Origin: Tectiglobus sp965247245
Lineage (GTDB): Bacteria; Pseudomonadota; Alphaproteobacteria; Rhizobiales; Hyphomicrobiaceae
Length of the DNA stretch: 64,000 nucleotides
NCBI GenBank assembly: GCA_965247245.1
Contig: CBDFGV010000003.1
Location: 1,116,001-1,180,000 of the forward strand
Direction: 5' to 3'
The notes beneath the pieces are model-generated. The model had not been told where the DNA came from and ran no database searches. It was given only the letters and a program-made list of their open reading frames with translations. The position numbers and the translations under genes were made by a program. Positions 35,511-43,803 of the stretch are shown here, in pieces; position 1 is the first letter of the stretch; each line of letters opens with the position of its first letter.

Positions 35511-37310
35511 ATGCCGAAATCCAAGAGCAGACGACGCCGAAACGCGTCACGTATGCTGACACCAGCTAGCCAGTCCCTTATGCAAGACCTCTCCGTCGAA
35601 GTGCAAGGCGACAAGGTCGTTCCAGTTCCTGAAGTTGTAGATCACCAGCCCTCGGTCAAAGAACCATTGGTCGAGATCACAGCCGCACCACAAACCAAGG
35701 AACCAATCGTTAGAGTTGGCAGATTGCGACGCCCACCAATTCTGGAGATTACCGCCGCCGAAACAATTCTTGCTGAGGCTGAACAACGGCAGGCCAAACC
35801 CGCGCAGACGGAACTGGAAGATGAATCCGACGCTCCGGCGATTGCTCCTTGCAATCGCGATCTGCCCGATACCGACAAAACCAAGGTTGTTGAGAATTCG
35901 GAGCAGCCTGCTCAATCATTGAACTCAGAAGTATTGGACGAAGAGAAATCGGGTTCCCTCGCGACTGATCCAGCCGCAACCAAGTCCGCCCTGGTTCAGC
36001 AGACAACCGAGAAGGTCAAACAAGCATCCGCTGGTCTACTTTCCGCGGCTCAGGGAATGCTAACGCCAATGACCACCAAGTTTGCTGAACTGCGCGCCAA
36101 GCGCCAATCAGCCTCACTTGAAAAGAAGGCCAAGGACGACGCCACCCGCAGCGCCCTTGAGTCCACCGAAGCAAAGGGTGATCTGAAACGAATTGCGTCC
36201 TCTCTTGTGGCCAGATCCAGTGATGGTGGCTCAGGCAATTCAGACCGGCCAACTTCAAAATCCAAGCAGTTGCTCGCACAAGCCGAAACCGTGATCCGAC
36301 CATGGTGGGATCGGTTACGCAGCATGTTAGCGCGCAACGGTATCAATAGCTTCCGCGATGTCGGCGACAAGATTGCTGCAAGCATATCCGATCTGGCAGC
36401 AGTCGCGTATGCGATCCGCCTCGGCGTCGGCGCTTTGTTCGTAATCGGTGGCTGGAACAAGCTTTCCAAGCTGCTCTCTCCAGCCAATAGTGATGCAATC
36501 GTTGCCAGTTACACGTCGACGACGGGCTACATCAATGAATTCTTCATGGGCTATCTATTCGGCGCAGGAAGTTTGCTCACGCCATGGTCCTTCTTGACGG
36601 CTCTGTCGGCCTTCGAACTCATTACCGGCTTCATGCTGCTCGCAGGGCTGTTGGTGCGTCCCGTTGCACTCATTTATGCGTTCTTGCTTTGGACATTCGT
36701 CGTGTCGCTACCTGTTGTGACGACAAACGGTATCAATCCGGGTGTGAACACATACATGGCGCCTGCGCTATTGGTGCAAATCCGTGACGTAGCATTGTCA
36801 GGTATCATGTTCGCCTTGTTCGGGCTTGGCTCAGGAATACGATCGCTTGACGTCCGAATCTTTGGTCAGGATGCAGCAAAGTCAGTGATCAGCTGGGATG
36901 TCGCCGGAGTTCTGCTACGTCTGTCAACAGCGGTCGTACTCATCGTCGGCGGTGCGTTTGCCGGCATGCCGAACATTAAGACCTTCATGGAGCCTGGCAT
37001 CATTCTGCTGGCAATCGGTCTCGTCCTGCTATGGGGCGGCCGACCAGCACGCTACGCTGCTGCAGCGACCTGCGCCGTACTCTTCATTTACATGATGAGC
37101 AAGATCGGCATCGACAAAGGTCTGCTTGGCAGCCTCAACGCCATCAAGCGTGAGCTTGCTCTATTTGCGGCCGCCTTCGTCATCTCGGCGCGAGGCTGTG
37201 GTGAGCTCTGGACAGCGCCCGACATTGCACGACGTTTGAGAGAAGGCGTGTCTGCCGCGATGGCGAACCTCGGTCAATCGGCTGGGCGCACTGAGAAGGC
37301 GACAGCATAA
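35511..37310 (+). CDS. DoxX-family membrane protein with a long charged N-terminal region
   Basis: A protein of 599 residues. The first 290 or so residues are hydrophilic and low-complexity (rich in Glu, Ala, Pro and Lys), starting with the basic PKSKSRRRRNASR and including possible coiled coil (TKFAELRAKRQSASLEKKAK). From about residue 300 come eight or so hydrophobic helices containing a DoxX-type core (RLGVGALFVIGGWNKLSKLL, TGFMLLAGLLVRPVALIYAF). DoxX domains are usually about 130-150 residues, so the fusion is unusual. It lies between two L,D-transpeptidase genes on one strand, suggesting an envelope role. Function unknown. Confidence 0.85.
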   Translation: MPKSKSRRRRNASRMLTPASQSLMQDLSVEVQGDKVVPVPEVVDHQPSVKEPLVEITAAPQTKEPIVRVGRLRRPPILEITAAETILAEAEQRQAKPAQTELEDESDAPAIAPCNRDLPDTDKTKVVENSEQPAQSLNSEVLDEEKSGSLATDPAATKSALVQQTTEKVKQASAGLLSAAQGMLTPMTTKFAELRAKRQSASLEKKAKDDATRSALESTEAKGDLKRIASSLVARSSDGGSGNSDRPTSKSKQLLAQAETVIRPWWDRLRSMLARNGINSFRDVGDKIAASISDLAAVAYAIRLGVGALFVIGGWNKLSKLLSPANSDAIVASYTSTTGYINEFFMGYLFGAGSLLTPWSFLTALSAFELITGFMLLAGLLVRPVALIYAFLLWTFVVSLPVVTTNGINPGVNTYMAPALLVQIRDVALSGIMFALFGLGSGIRSLDVRIFGQDAAKSVISWDVAGVLLRLSTAVVLIVGGAFAGMPNIKTFMEPGIILLAIGLVLLWGGRPARYAAAATCAVLFIYMMSKIGIDKGLLGSLNAIKRELALFAAAFVISARGCGELWTAPDIARRLREGVSAAMANLGQSAGRTEKATA

Positions 37311-37322
37311 CACCTCGCCATC

Positions 37323-37348
37323 GGTCGGGGCGCGTTAGTGCCCCGATC
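37323..37348 (+). terminator. Stem-loop after the DoxX gene, possible terminator
   Basis: A 7-bp perfect stem (TCGGGGC at 37325-37331 with GCCCCGA at 37340-37346), extendable by two pairs, with an 8-nt loop. It lies 13 bp past the DoxX stop. There is no T run, so termination would be weak or partial. Confidence 0.45.
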
Positions 37349-37472
37349 ATCCCGCTTGCAGCCGCGAGCTGGCAACACTGATCCAAAACTTGGGCCGCAA
37401 ACCCTACCGAGTCGATAAACCACAAGTGCTTCGTCCTGACGTGGCAAATCACGGAACGAGACAGAATTGATC

Positions 37473-38873
37473 ATGATCAAGAAACAAAATCCTCCGGCGG
37501 ATCGCTGCCCCCGTCGATCCAACGGAGTTAACCGGCGTCAGGTGCTCCTAGCTGCTGGCGGACTAGCAGCGAGCCTGACGCCGGTCTCAAGTGCATTTGG
37601 TCGCGAAGAACGCTGGTACGACGCGATCTTCAAAGACGATGCGGTCGATCTGGCAAAGCCTTCCCGCAAGCCAAAAGTCTTGCGGCTTGATGATAGTGAC
37701 CTCAACACCAGCAATGTGCCGCTCGTCAGCAAAGATATGCTGAAACGCTTCGATGAGGCGATTGAAGACTATCAGCGCCTTGTTAAAAAAGGCGGCTGGC
37801 CCGGGCTCAAGCGCGGTCGCTTCCTACGTTCAGGCAGCCGACACCGCACCATCCCCCTGGTGCGACAACAGCTGACCATTACCGGGGACTTCGACAATTT
37901 CGGCACTGTCTGGCCCCAGGACGAGGACTACTTTGATGAAAGTCTCGTCGCTGCATTGAAGAGTTATCAACATCGTCACGGCCTCCGCGTGACAGGACGG
38001 CTCGATCGATCAACGCGAGGTCAATTGGCATACTCCGCAAAGGATCGCCTCAAACAGTTGAAGCGAAATCGCGAACGACTCGCGAAGCTCCTAAAATTGA
38101 CAACGTCCGAACGTTACGTCCTGGTAAATGTTCCGGGGTACCAACTGGAAGCTGTTGCAAAGGGTGAAGTCGAGCGGCGCCACACGGTTATTGTCGGCCG
38201 GGCTGACCGGCAAACCCCTGATCTATCGGCCACTATTCGCGGTGTGAACTTCTTCCCATTTTGGCGAGTGCCCGCGAGCATCGCGAAGCGCGACCTCATT
38301 CCTCGCGCGCGGAAAGATCCCAGCTTCGTTGAGAAACAACGCTTCAGGGTTTCCGCGGGCTCGTTCAACGGCCCACGCATTTCACCGGAAGATATTTCCT
38401 GGAACCGAGCTTCCGCACACAAGTTGAAGTTTCGCCAAGACCCTGGCCCCTGGAATGCCCTCGGACTTGTTCGCATCAATATGCCGAACAAGGACATCAT
38501 TTATTTACATGACACTCCGATGAAGCATCTCTTCAAACAACGATACCGGGCGTTCAGTGCCGGCTGCATTCGGGTGCACGACGTGATGGCGCTTGTCTCC
38601 TGGCTCGGCCAAGGCAACCCAGGTCTAGAACCGAAAGCCGTAGACCGCTTACTCGACCGAACCGACGCTGCCGACTTGCGCGAGAAGCGCGGCAAGAACC
38701 TCAACTTCAGTCTGGCTAACCCCGTCCCGGTCCATCTCGTCTACCTGACCGCTTGGGTCGAAGATGATGGCCAGGTCGTGTTTCGCTCCGATGTCTACAA
38801 TCGAGACGACAGCCGTTCATCCGGACGCATTCAGCTCGCGAAAGCCAAGGCGATGAAAGACCTTACACCCTAG
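37473..38873 (+). CDS. Tat-exported L,D-transpeptidase with peptidoglycan-binding domain (YcbB-like)
   Basis: A protein of 466 residues. The N-terminus is a Tat signal (NRRQVLLAAGGLAASLTP). A peptidoglycan-binding helix domain follows at about 150-190 (VAALKSYQHRHGLRVTGRLD), then the YkuD catalytic domain with the signature HDTPMKHLFKQ and FSAGCIRVHDVMALVSWLG, where the Cys is the nucleophile. YcbB-type enzymes make 3-3 cross-links. The ATG at 37473 is preferred over the TTG 6 nt earlier. Second L,D-transpeptidase within 3 kb. Confidence 0.93.
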   Translation: MIKKQNPPADRCPRRSNGVNRRQVLLAAGGLAASLTPVSSAFGREERWYDAIFKDDAVDLAKPSRKPKVLRLDDSDLNTSNVPLVSKDMLKRFDEAIEDYQRLVKKGGWPGLKRGRFLRSGSRHRTIPLVRQQLTITGDFDNFGTVWPQDEDYFDESLVAALKSYQHRHGLRVTGRLDRSTRGQLAYSAKDRLKQLKRNRERLAKLLKLTTSERYVLVNVPGYQLEAVAKGEVERRHTVIVGRADRQTPDLSATIRGVNFFPFWRVPASIAKRDLIPRARKDPSFVEKQRFRVSAGSFNGPRISPEDISWNRASAHKLKFRQDPGPWNALGLVRINMPNKDIIYLHDTPMKHLFKQRYRAFSAGCIRVHDVMALVSWLGQGNPGLEPKAVDRLLDRTDAADLREKRGKNLNFSLANPVPVHLVYLTAWVEDDGQVVFRSDVYNRDDSRSSGRIQLAKAKAMKDLTP

Positions 38874-39549
38874 TTTCGCGTGAATGACTATGCCGGGTCC
38901 CTACCATATAGGCGGCAATACATAGTACAGCAGCGAGTGGCCCGATGAAGAAGTCACTCCTGCCCAGCGCGTAGAGTGTCAGAGCGGTTACCACCGTCCA
39001 AAGAGCCACGACAAGCATCGGCAGCAATGCTGGCGAACTTCTGACCAACGCAAGAAACGCGAGTGTCGCCATGACAGTCGGATCTGGAGTGATACCGAAC
39101 ACCTCCGCCATGCCCCACGACCTCTCAGTGACCAGGCCCAGCAGGGGGTAGCAAACAATTGAGAATGCTAACACTCCCAAAGCTGTAAGAAACGCGAGGC
39201 CCCTTCCTCGTTCGAGTACCGGCGCTTGAGACCGCAGCGCCCAGAACATGAGCGCAGCCGCCGCAACAGCGAATATCGGCAGCAAATAGATCGCTGCCCA
39301 ATTAATCGCTGCGTAACGCCCATAGAGAAAGACTACGGCGACGAACAACCAAGCAATGCTGAGCAAACCGAGGGCGATCCGAATAAGTCGTGGGCTTGGA
39401 CGAACAGCCACAACGAGTAAGAGCAGACCAATAGCTAATGCTACGACGTGCAGAGGCCACAAGTGAGCGTTGTGGAGCTCAAACATTCGATCGTAGACCC
39501 GTTCGGAGAATAGTAGAAAATCACCGATCGCGTAGTTCGAGCGAAACAT
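38863..39549 (-). CDS. DUF6064-family membrane protein
   Basis: A protein of 228 residues with six or so hydrophobic helices. The N-terminal FRSNYAIGDFLLFSERVYDRMFELHN followed by WPLHVVAL is typical of DUF6064 proteins; ITPDPTVMATLAFL lies near the C-terminus. The ATG at 39549 overlaps the stop of the aldo/keto reductase (TGATG), so translation is coupled; an in-frame extension to 39669 inside that gene is rejected. Its 3' end overlaps the convergent L,D-transpeptidase by 11 bp. Function unknown. Confidence 0.85.
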   Translation of the reverse strand: MFRSNYAIGDFLLFSERVYDRMFELHNAHLWPLHVVALAIGLLLLVVAVRPSPRLIRIALGLLSIAWLFVAVVFLYGRYAAINWAAIYLLPIFAVAAAALMFWALRSQAPVLERGRGLAFLTALGVLAFSIVCYPLLGLVTERSWGMAEVFGITPDPTVMATLAFLALVRSSPALLPMLVVALWTVVTALTLYALGRSDFFIGPLAAVLCIAAYMVGTRHSHSRETRV

Positions 39550-40469
39550 CAAAGCGTTCCGATGTAGTCCAGCATGCGCTTGCGCAATCCTGCATCTGGG
39601 AGTTCGCCCCGCGCAGCGGCAAGGTTTTCTCGGACATGATCCACCCGCGTCGTCGCCGGAATAGCACACGTAACGGCAGGATGCGAAATGACAAACCTGA
39701 GCAGGAATTGGGCCCAGTTCTTGGCGCCGGTTTCAGCGACCCAGCTAGGCAACGGCTGTTTCTCAAACCGCTGAATCAACGCGCCTCGACGGTAAGGCCT
39801 GTTCACAATAACCCCTATGCCTCTCTCACGCGCCAGCGGTAGCAGACGCTGCTCCACGTCGCGATCAACAACGTTGTATGTCAGCTGTACAAAATCGATT
39901 GGCCGCGAAGCCATGATCTTTTCTAACATCTGGTGACGAGATCCATGCGATGTCGTTATGCCAATCGAACGCAGCTTGCCCTCTGCTTTCATGGCACCAA
40001 GCGTTTCAAGATGCCCTTCCCAATTCACAAGGTTGTGGACTTGCATCAAATCAAATCGCTCGACTCCCCAGTTGCGCCGCGTTTGCTCCATCTGAATTGG
40101 TCCGTTGGACTGTGATGACGTCCAGACCTTATCAGCAGAGAAGACATTTTGATGCTGATCCAGTTTGCGCAGCGCATAGCCGATCGTCTGCTGCGACGAG
40201 CCGTACATTGGCGAGCTATCAATCATGCGCCCACCGCCGTCAAGAAACGCTCCAATAACCTTGGCCGACTCATCCAGCAACTGCTTATCATTGCCAACAT
40301 TGAAGGTGATCCAACTGCCTAAGCCAACAAGCGGGATGTCCTCGTTGAGCCCGTTGACCCGACGCTTGAGCAGGGCATTGCCCTGCCGTTCAGCCCAGGC
40401 AGTCTGCATCGGCAGGAGAGCACCCATTGCTAGACCAACTTTGAGAACACGGCGACGGGTGATGGTCAT
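39549..40469 (-). CDS. Tat-exported aldo/keto reductase
   Basis: An aldo/keto reductase of 306 residues with a clear Tat signal at the N-terminus (TITRRRVLKVGLAMGALLP). The tetrad residues are visible: Asp and Tyr in RMIDSSPMYGSSQQTIG, Lys in ADKVWTSS and His in LMQVHNLVNW. Export in folded form with bound NADP is unusual for this family, since nicotinamide cofactors are cytoplasmic. GGAGG 8 nt upstream fixes the ATG at 40469. It is translationally coupled to the DUF6064 gene. Confidence 0.9.
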   Translation of the reverse strand: MTITRRRVLKVGLAMGALLPMQTAWAERQGNALLKRRVNGLNEDIPLVGLGSWITFNVGNDKQLLDESAKVIGAFLDGGGRMIDSSPMYGSSQQTIGYALRKLDQHQNVFSADKVWTSSQSNGPIQMEQTRRNWGVERFDLMQVHNLVNWEGHLETLGAMKAEGKLRSIGITTSHGSRHQMLEKIMASRPIDFVQLTYNVVDRDVEQRLLPLARERGIGVIVNRPYRRGALIQRFEKQPLPSWVAETGAKNWAQFLLRFVISHPAVTCAIPATTRVDHVRENLAAARGELPDAGLRKRMLDYIGTL

Positions 40470-40765
40470 TTGTCTTTCCTCCGTAGAGATCGGCTTAAGA
40501 AGGCTCAGCGAATCGATGGCATGGTTTTGTGACATTACACTGGCGCTCACGACGGTATAACGCGCGAACGCTGCAGGTCTCCATCTGACAACCAAGCGGT
40601 CAAACATCCCTGATCAATGAAACTGATCAAACACGTCAGCGCTTCCGATTGGCGGTTATGAGGAACACCTCGCACATTGGGGGTACCAAGCATGCCCTCC
40701 AGTGAGGACGCCAACTGAGTCAACGCTACTCGGGCTAGTTAAGATCAACAAAGGGATAAACGCTA
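40470..40765. other. Divergent intergenic region
   Basis: 296 bp between the Tat aldo/keto reductase and the small membrane protein gene. Ribosome sites are visible at both ends (GGAGG for the former, AGGG at 40755 for the latter). No convincing gene, repeat or palindrome was seen. Confidence 0.5.
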
Positions 40766-41119
40766 ATGGAGAACTCAACCCAGTTGCTTGTAGCCTTGAG
40801 CTGCGCTGTCGGCGCACTTTCGTTCTTTGCCATTCTACGCCGCACAATGCGATCGCCATCGACTCCTGTTTGGTTTGCCAACGCGATCGTCGCAGCGGTC
40901 GCAGCTTTGCTTTTGACCGGAGCATTCGCAGGCTCATTGTTCTATCTCGCGTACACACTCGAGCCCTTCATATCTGCCGGCTGGGCGTTCGTTGCTACCT
41001 TCGTAATTCATGCGGCAATCCTCGCGGTCTGCTCATTCATCCTTCCCGTCGAGGAAGGCGCAAGGCCTGCTCGTACGTCATCAACTGCAACAGATCAGAC
41101 CGCTGCGGCTTCGGCCTAA
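40766..41119 (+). CDS. Small membrane protein, unknown function
   Basis: A protein of 117 residues with three hydrophobic helices (about 6-24, 37-61 and 70-92) and an Ala/Thr-rich hydrophilic tail. AAAGGG lies about 10 nt before the ATG. A strong terminator follows the stop. No family recognised. Confidence 0.72.
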   Translation: MENSTQLLVALSCAVGALSFFAILRRTMRSPSTPVWFANAIVAAVAALLLTGAFAGSLFYLAYTLEPFISAGWAFVATFVIHAAILAVCSFILPVEEGARPARTSSTATDQTAAASA

Positions 41120-41141
41120 CCGCTGCTGTAGCGTTTGTCTG

Positions 41142-41183
41142 AAGGCCGCGCGATCGCCCTCCCCCCTTCGCGCGGCCTTTTAA
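41142..41183 (+). terminator. Rho-independent terminator
   Basis: A perfect 12-bp GC-rich stem (41142-41153 with 41168-41179) followed by TTTTAATT, 23 bp after the stop of the small membrane protein gene. It is one of the best terminators in the window and confirms that the gene upstream is transcribed rightwards as a single unit. Confidence 0.9.
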
Positions 41184-41308
41184 TTCTCTCTGTGCACAAC
41201 AATTCGATCATGAAGCAACAGGCGCTCATGGCCTTGCATTAGCAAAACAAGGCCATGAGCATTGACAATTTAGGCGGTTCAAACGTGAGCCGGCACTCGC
41301 TTCTATCT

Positions 41309-42187
41309 TCAAGGCACATTCTTCTCTTTCGAGACGGCCTCGATAACACTCTCCAACTTACGATCAATGTCCTTCAGTTGGGATTTTAGCTCTTCGACAT
41401 CAGAAGCCGCTGAACGTGTCTGCTCGGCTTCCCTGCTGGCCTGTTCTTCTTCTTCCTCGTCGCGATGTGCCGTCTGCATGGCATCCACGATAATACCGAT
41501 GAACAGGTTCAGAACGGCAAAGCTGGTCACGATGATGAAAGGTACGAAAAATGCCCAAGCATAGGGAAAGAGCTGCATGGTTGGACGCGCGATACCCATC
41601 GACCAGCTCTCAAGCGTCATGATCTGGAACAGCGAATAGGCGGACGCCCCAATAGTTCCGAACCACTCTTGCATCCTCGGGTCAGGGTGTTGACCGAATA
41701 AGCTTGTGGCAAGCACAGCCGACACATAGAACACGAGCGATAGCACGCCAATAACAGACAACATGCCGGGAATCGAGTGGCCGATAGCGGCAATGACACG
41801 ACGCATCTGCGGCACTACAGAAATCAATCGCAACACACGAAGAATGCGCAAGGCGCGCAGAACCGATAAGGGACCAGCTGCCGGCACCCAGGCCAGCGCA
41901 ACAATGAAAAAGTCGAAAACGTTCCATCCGGAACGAAAGAAGTCCCATCGGTAGGCATAGAGCTTGATGAGAAGCTCAGCCGTGAAAATGAGTAGAATGA
42001 TCCTATCCAGAATGTGCAAGAGATCGCCGGCCACAGCAACAACACCGCGATCCGTCTCAAGACCTAACAGCACGGCGTTGATAACGATCAAAGCCGTTAT
42101 GAAGTAGACAACCCTCGGACTCTCTATGAAATCGCTGACGGCCTGCCTGCGCTCCATTAGTTGCGTCAAGTAACCAGGTCGAACCAA
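41309..42187 (-). CDS. Voltage-gated sodium channel, NaChBac/NavAb type
   Basis: A one-domain, six-helix channel of about 292 residues that works as a tetramer. The S4 voltage sensor is VLRALRILRVLRLISVVPQMRR, with arginines every third residue; the pore selectivity filter is TLESWSMG, identical to NavAb in its TLESWSM core; the S6 helix includes VTSFAVLNLFIGIIVDAM. The C-terminus is an acidic neck (DEEEEEQ) leading into a heptad coiled coil (VEELKSQLKDIDRKLESV), which assembles the tetramer. The TTG start at 42187 is chosen for the AAGGAGG at 42193-42199; a GTG at 42214 and an ATG at 42130 are alternatives. Confidence 0.93.
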   Translation of the reverse strand: MVRPGYLTQLMERRQAVSDFIESPRVVYFITALIVINAVLLGLETDRGVVAVAGDLLHILDRIILLIFTAELLIKLYAYRWDFFRSGWNVFDFFIVALAWVPAAGPLSVLRALRILRVLRLISVVPQMRRVIAAIGHSIPGMLSVIGVLSLVFYVSAVLATSLFGQHPDPRMQEWFGTIGASAYSLFQIMTLESWSMGIARPTMQLFPYAWAFFVPFIIVTSFAVLNLFIGIIVDAMQTAHRDEEEEEQASREAEQTRSAASDVEELKSQLKDIDRKLESVIEAVSKEKNVP

Positions 42188-42192
42188 TCTGC

Positions 42193-42199
42193 CCTCCTT
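42193..42199 (-). promoter_or_regulatory. Ribosome binding site supporting a TTG start of the sodium channel
   Basis: AAGGAGG on the minus strand, 5 nt before the TTG at 42187. The other in-frame candidates have no comparable site. Confidence 0.5.
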
Positions 42200-42345
42200 C
42201 TCCCGGAAACCCACAAAGGCCTGAAAACAAGCAGCTTTGTGTCAACGTTCGGCCAGTTCAGTCAAGTCATTCGGTTCAACTTGCAACCATTTGGCGTAGT
42301 CCACCTCAAACTGCTGCGGACATAGCTGCTGTAGGTATCAGGGAA

Positions 42346-42383
42346 GCAAAAAAAATGCCCAGCCGGTGTTTCACGGTTGGGCA
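42346..42383 (-). terminator. Rho-independent terminator of the dps operon
   Basis: On the minus strand TGCCCAACC pairs with GGCTGGGCA (one G-T pair) and is followed directly by eight T residues (42348-42355). It is 29 bp beyond the dps stop. Confidence 0.9.
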
Positions 42384-42411
42384 GTTAGACCTGGAGAGTA
42401 ATGCTTAGGTA

Positions 42412-42936
42412 TCAGTTTGGTCGAGACTGGCTCTCAATCACCCAAAGATACTTTTCGACCGTCGCCGATGCTTTATTCAGGTAATTGATTGTGACTGGAT
42501 CACCAGACACTTCGAATTGCGCAGTCGCGCGGCGCGTAAGCGTTGCCAATTGCCCTAGACGGACCGTTAGTGCTTCGGCCAGATCTACCTCTTCTCTCAT
42601 CTCGGCAGGAAACGGCACCAGAGAGGTCGTCGTCGTCACCACCTGGACGGTCCCGGGTGGCAGAGACCCTAGATCAACCACGCGCTCCGCCAATGCATCG
42701 GCATGAGCATCAAGGTCAATGTAACAGGCTTCGAATATCTCCTGCCAGGTCGCCGCGTCCTGGCCGCGTACATTCCAGCGCGACTGACGTGCAGCCATGG
42801 CGGTGTCGATGTAACCGGCCGTCACTTGCCGAAGGATGCCGCGCATCGACGACTTACCCGCGTCCGTTCGAACGCGATTGCTCGATACGCGGCGACCAAG
42901 CACAAGCGCCTCCACTTTTGTGGCGTGTGTGGACAT
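42412..42936 (-). CDS. dps: Dps-like ferritin-family protein with an altered ferroxidase centre
   Basis: A Dps-family protein of 174 residues. The fold signature SRWNVRG...EIFEACYIDLDAHADALAERVVDLG and the C-terminal KYLWVIES are present. Compared with E. coli Dps, the ligands equivalent to His51 and His63 are Arg53 and Gln65, Asp67 is Glu69, while Asp78 and Glu82 are kept (Asp80, Glu84). Iron oxidation by the usual inter-subunit site is therefore doubtful. The N-terminal tail (MSTHATKVEALVLGRRVSSNRVR) is basic, compatible with DNA binding. GAGG fixes the ATG at 42936. It lies 44 bp after the small repeat protein gene. Confidence 0.85.
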   Translation of the reverse strand: MSTHATKVEALVLGRRVSSNRVRTDAGKSSMRGILRQVTAGYIDTAMAARQSRWNVRGQDAATWQEIFEACYIDLDAHADALAERVVDLGSLPPGTVQVVTTTTSLVPFPAEMREEVDLAEALTVRLGQLATLTRRATAQFEVSGDPVTINYLNKASATVEKYLWVIESQSRPN

Positions 42937-42980
42937 GTTTAATCCTCGTTTCCGTAACTCATCTCTCGCCTTTAATAGGA

Positions 42981-43262
42981 TCATGCTGCACGATCAGTGA
43001 AATGACTGAGCCACTCTGGAACATGCTCCGCCACACCAAAGTTCTCAGCAAGTGTACTCAGCTGATCGACGCTCAACTCGGATGGGTCAATGCCGTTTTC
43101 AGACAGCACATTCAACAGCTCGTCTGCTCCGAGATCTTGCAGCTGACTTGGGTCGACACCCTGCTCGGCGAGTTGCTGCAAAATGCCACCTGCATCGATC
43201 TCGCTGGCGTTCTGTCCAAGAAAACCGCCTGCAAACTCTGCTAGTCGCGCAAGGTCAAACAT
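42981..43262 (-). CDS. Small acidic protein with an internal repeat, upstream of dps
   Basis: A protein of 93 residues, soluble, strongly acidic and leucine rich. It contains two adjacent helical repeats of about 20 residues, QGVDPSQLQDLGADELLNVL and NGIDPSELSVDQLSTLAENF. The ATG at 43262 has AAAGGAA at proper distance; one at 43271 is too close to that site. It ends 44 bp before the dps ATG, and the pair shares the terminator at 42346, so they are probably one operon. Family not recognised. Confidence 0.75.
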   Translation of the reverse strand: MFDLARLAEFAGGFLGQNASEIDAGGILQQLAEQGVDPSQLQDLGADELLNVLSENGIDPSELSVDQLSTLAENFGVAEHVPEWLSHFTDRAA

Positions 43263-43803
43263 GTCTCTCATTCCTTTCCAAAGATAGCGGTATTCAAGTC
43301 AAGATTTGCGGGCAACAACGACGACCGCTTGAGCCGCCCCATGCACTGAGGCGAAAGACGGCGGTGCGACTTGACTATGCTGTTGGTCCCTCTGATTTCT
43401 CTCAGCGGCCGCAACTACTGTTTGATGTGAATTCGCCTTCGCGTGGGTCATTTCAGTCCTCGGTGATTTCAGGCGTCATTGCCTATACCGAAGAGTTGGA
43501 GTGCCGCCACGGATTTGGCCAATTGGAATATGCCAACGCCCTGATCGCCAACACTTATCAATAGTGAGAGATATCTGACTTTTGCTTATCGGGGATCAAT
43601 AAACAGGAAAAACAATCGTTGATGCAAATCCATGTAATCACGGGGGCTTGAGCCAAGCGCAGTGAGCGGTTTCTCTTAAGGCTTGATCCTGGGTTGAACA
43701 CGATCTAGTTAGCTGCACCGGTCATGAGCCTCATCGCTGCCCACCTCATATGCATGCCACGGATCAAGCTGAACTGTGGTTTGTCTCACCAAGGACACGC
43801 ACA
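43263..43803. other. Long intergenic region without a recognised gene
   Basis: 541 bp between the small acidic protein gene (leftward) and the DedA gene (rightward). Open frames here have no ribosome site and no recognisable protein. It must contain the promoter of the dps operon. No repeat, RNA fold or palindrome stood out. Confidence 0.5.

Noticed and set aside
40702..41142. 146-codon frame overlapping the small membrane protein gene
   Set aside because: The alternative frame at 40766 has a ribosome site and three clean membrane helices and is followed by a terminator.
42543..43244. 233-codon plus-strand frame
   Set aside because: Antisense across dps and the small acidic protein gene, which both have ribosome sites and a shared terminator.
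43052..43564. 170-codon frame in the long intergenic region
   Set aside because: Starts antisense to the small acidic protein gene and shows no conserved features.
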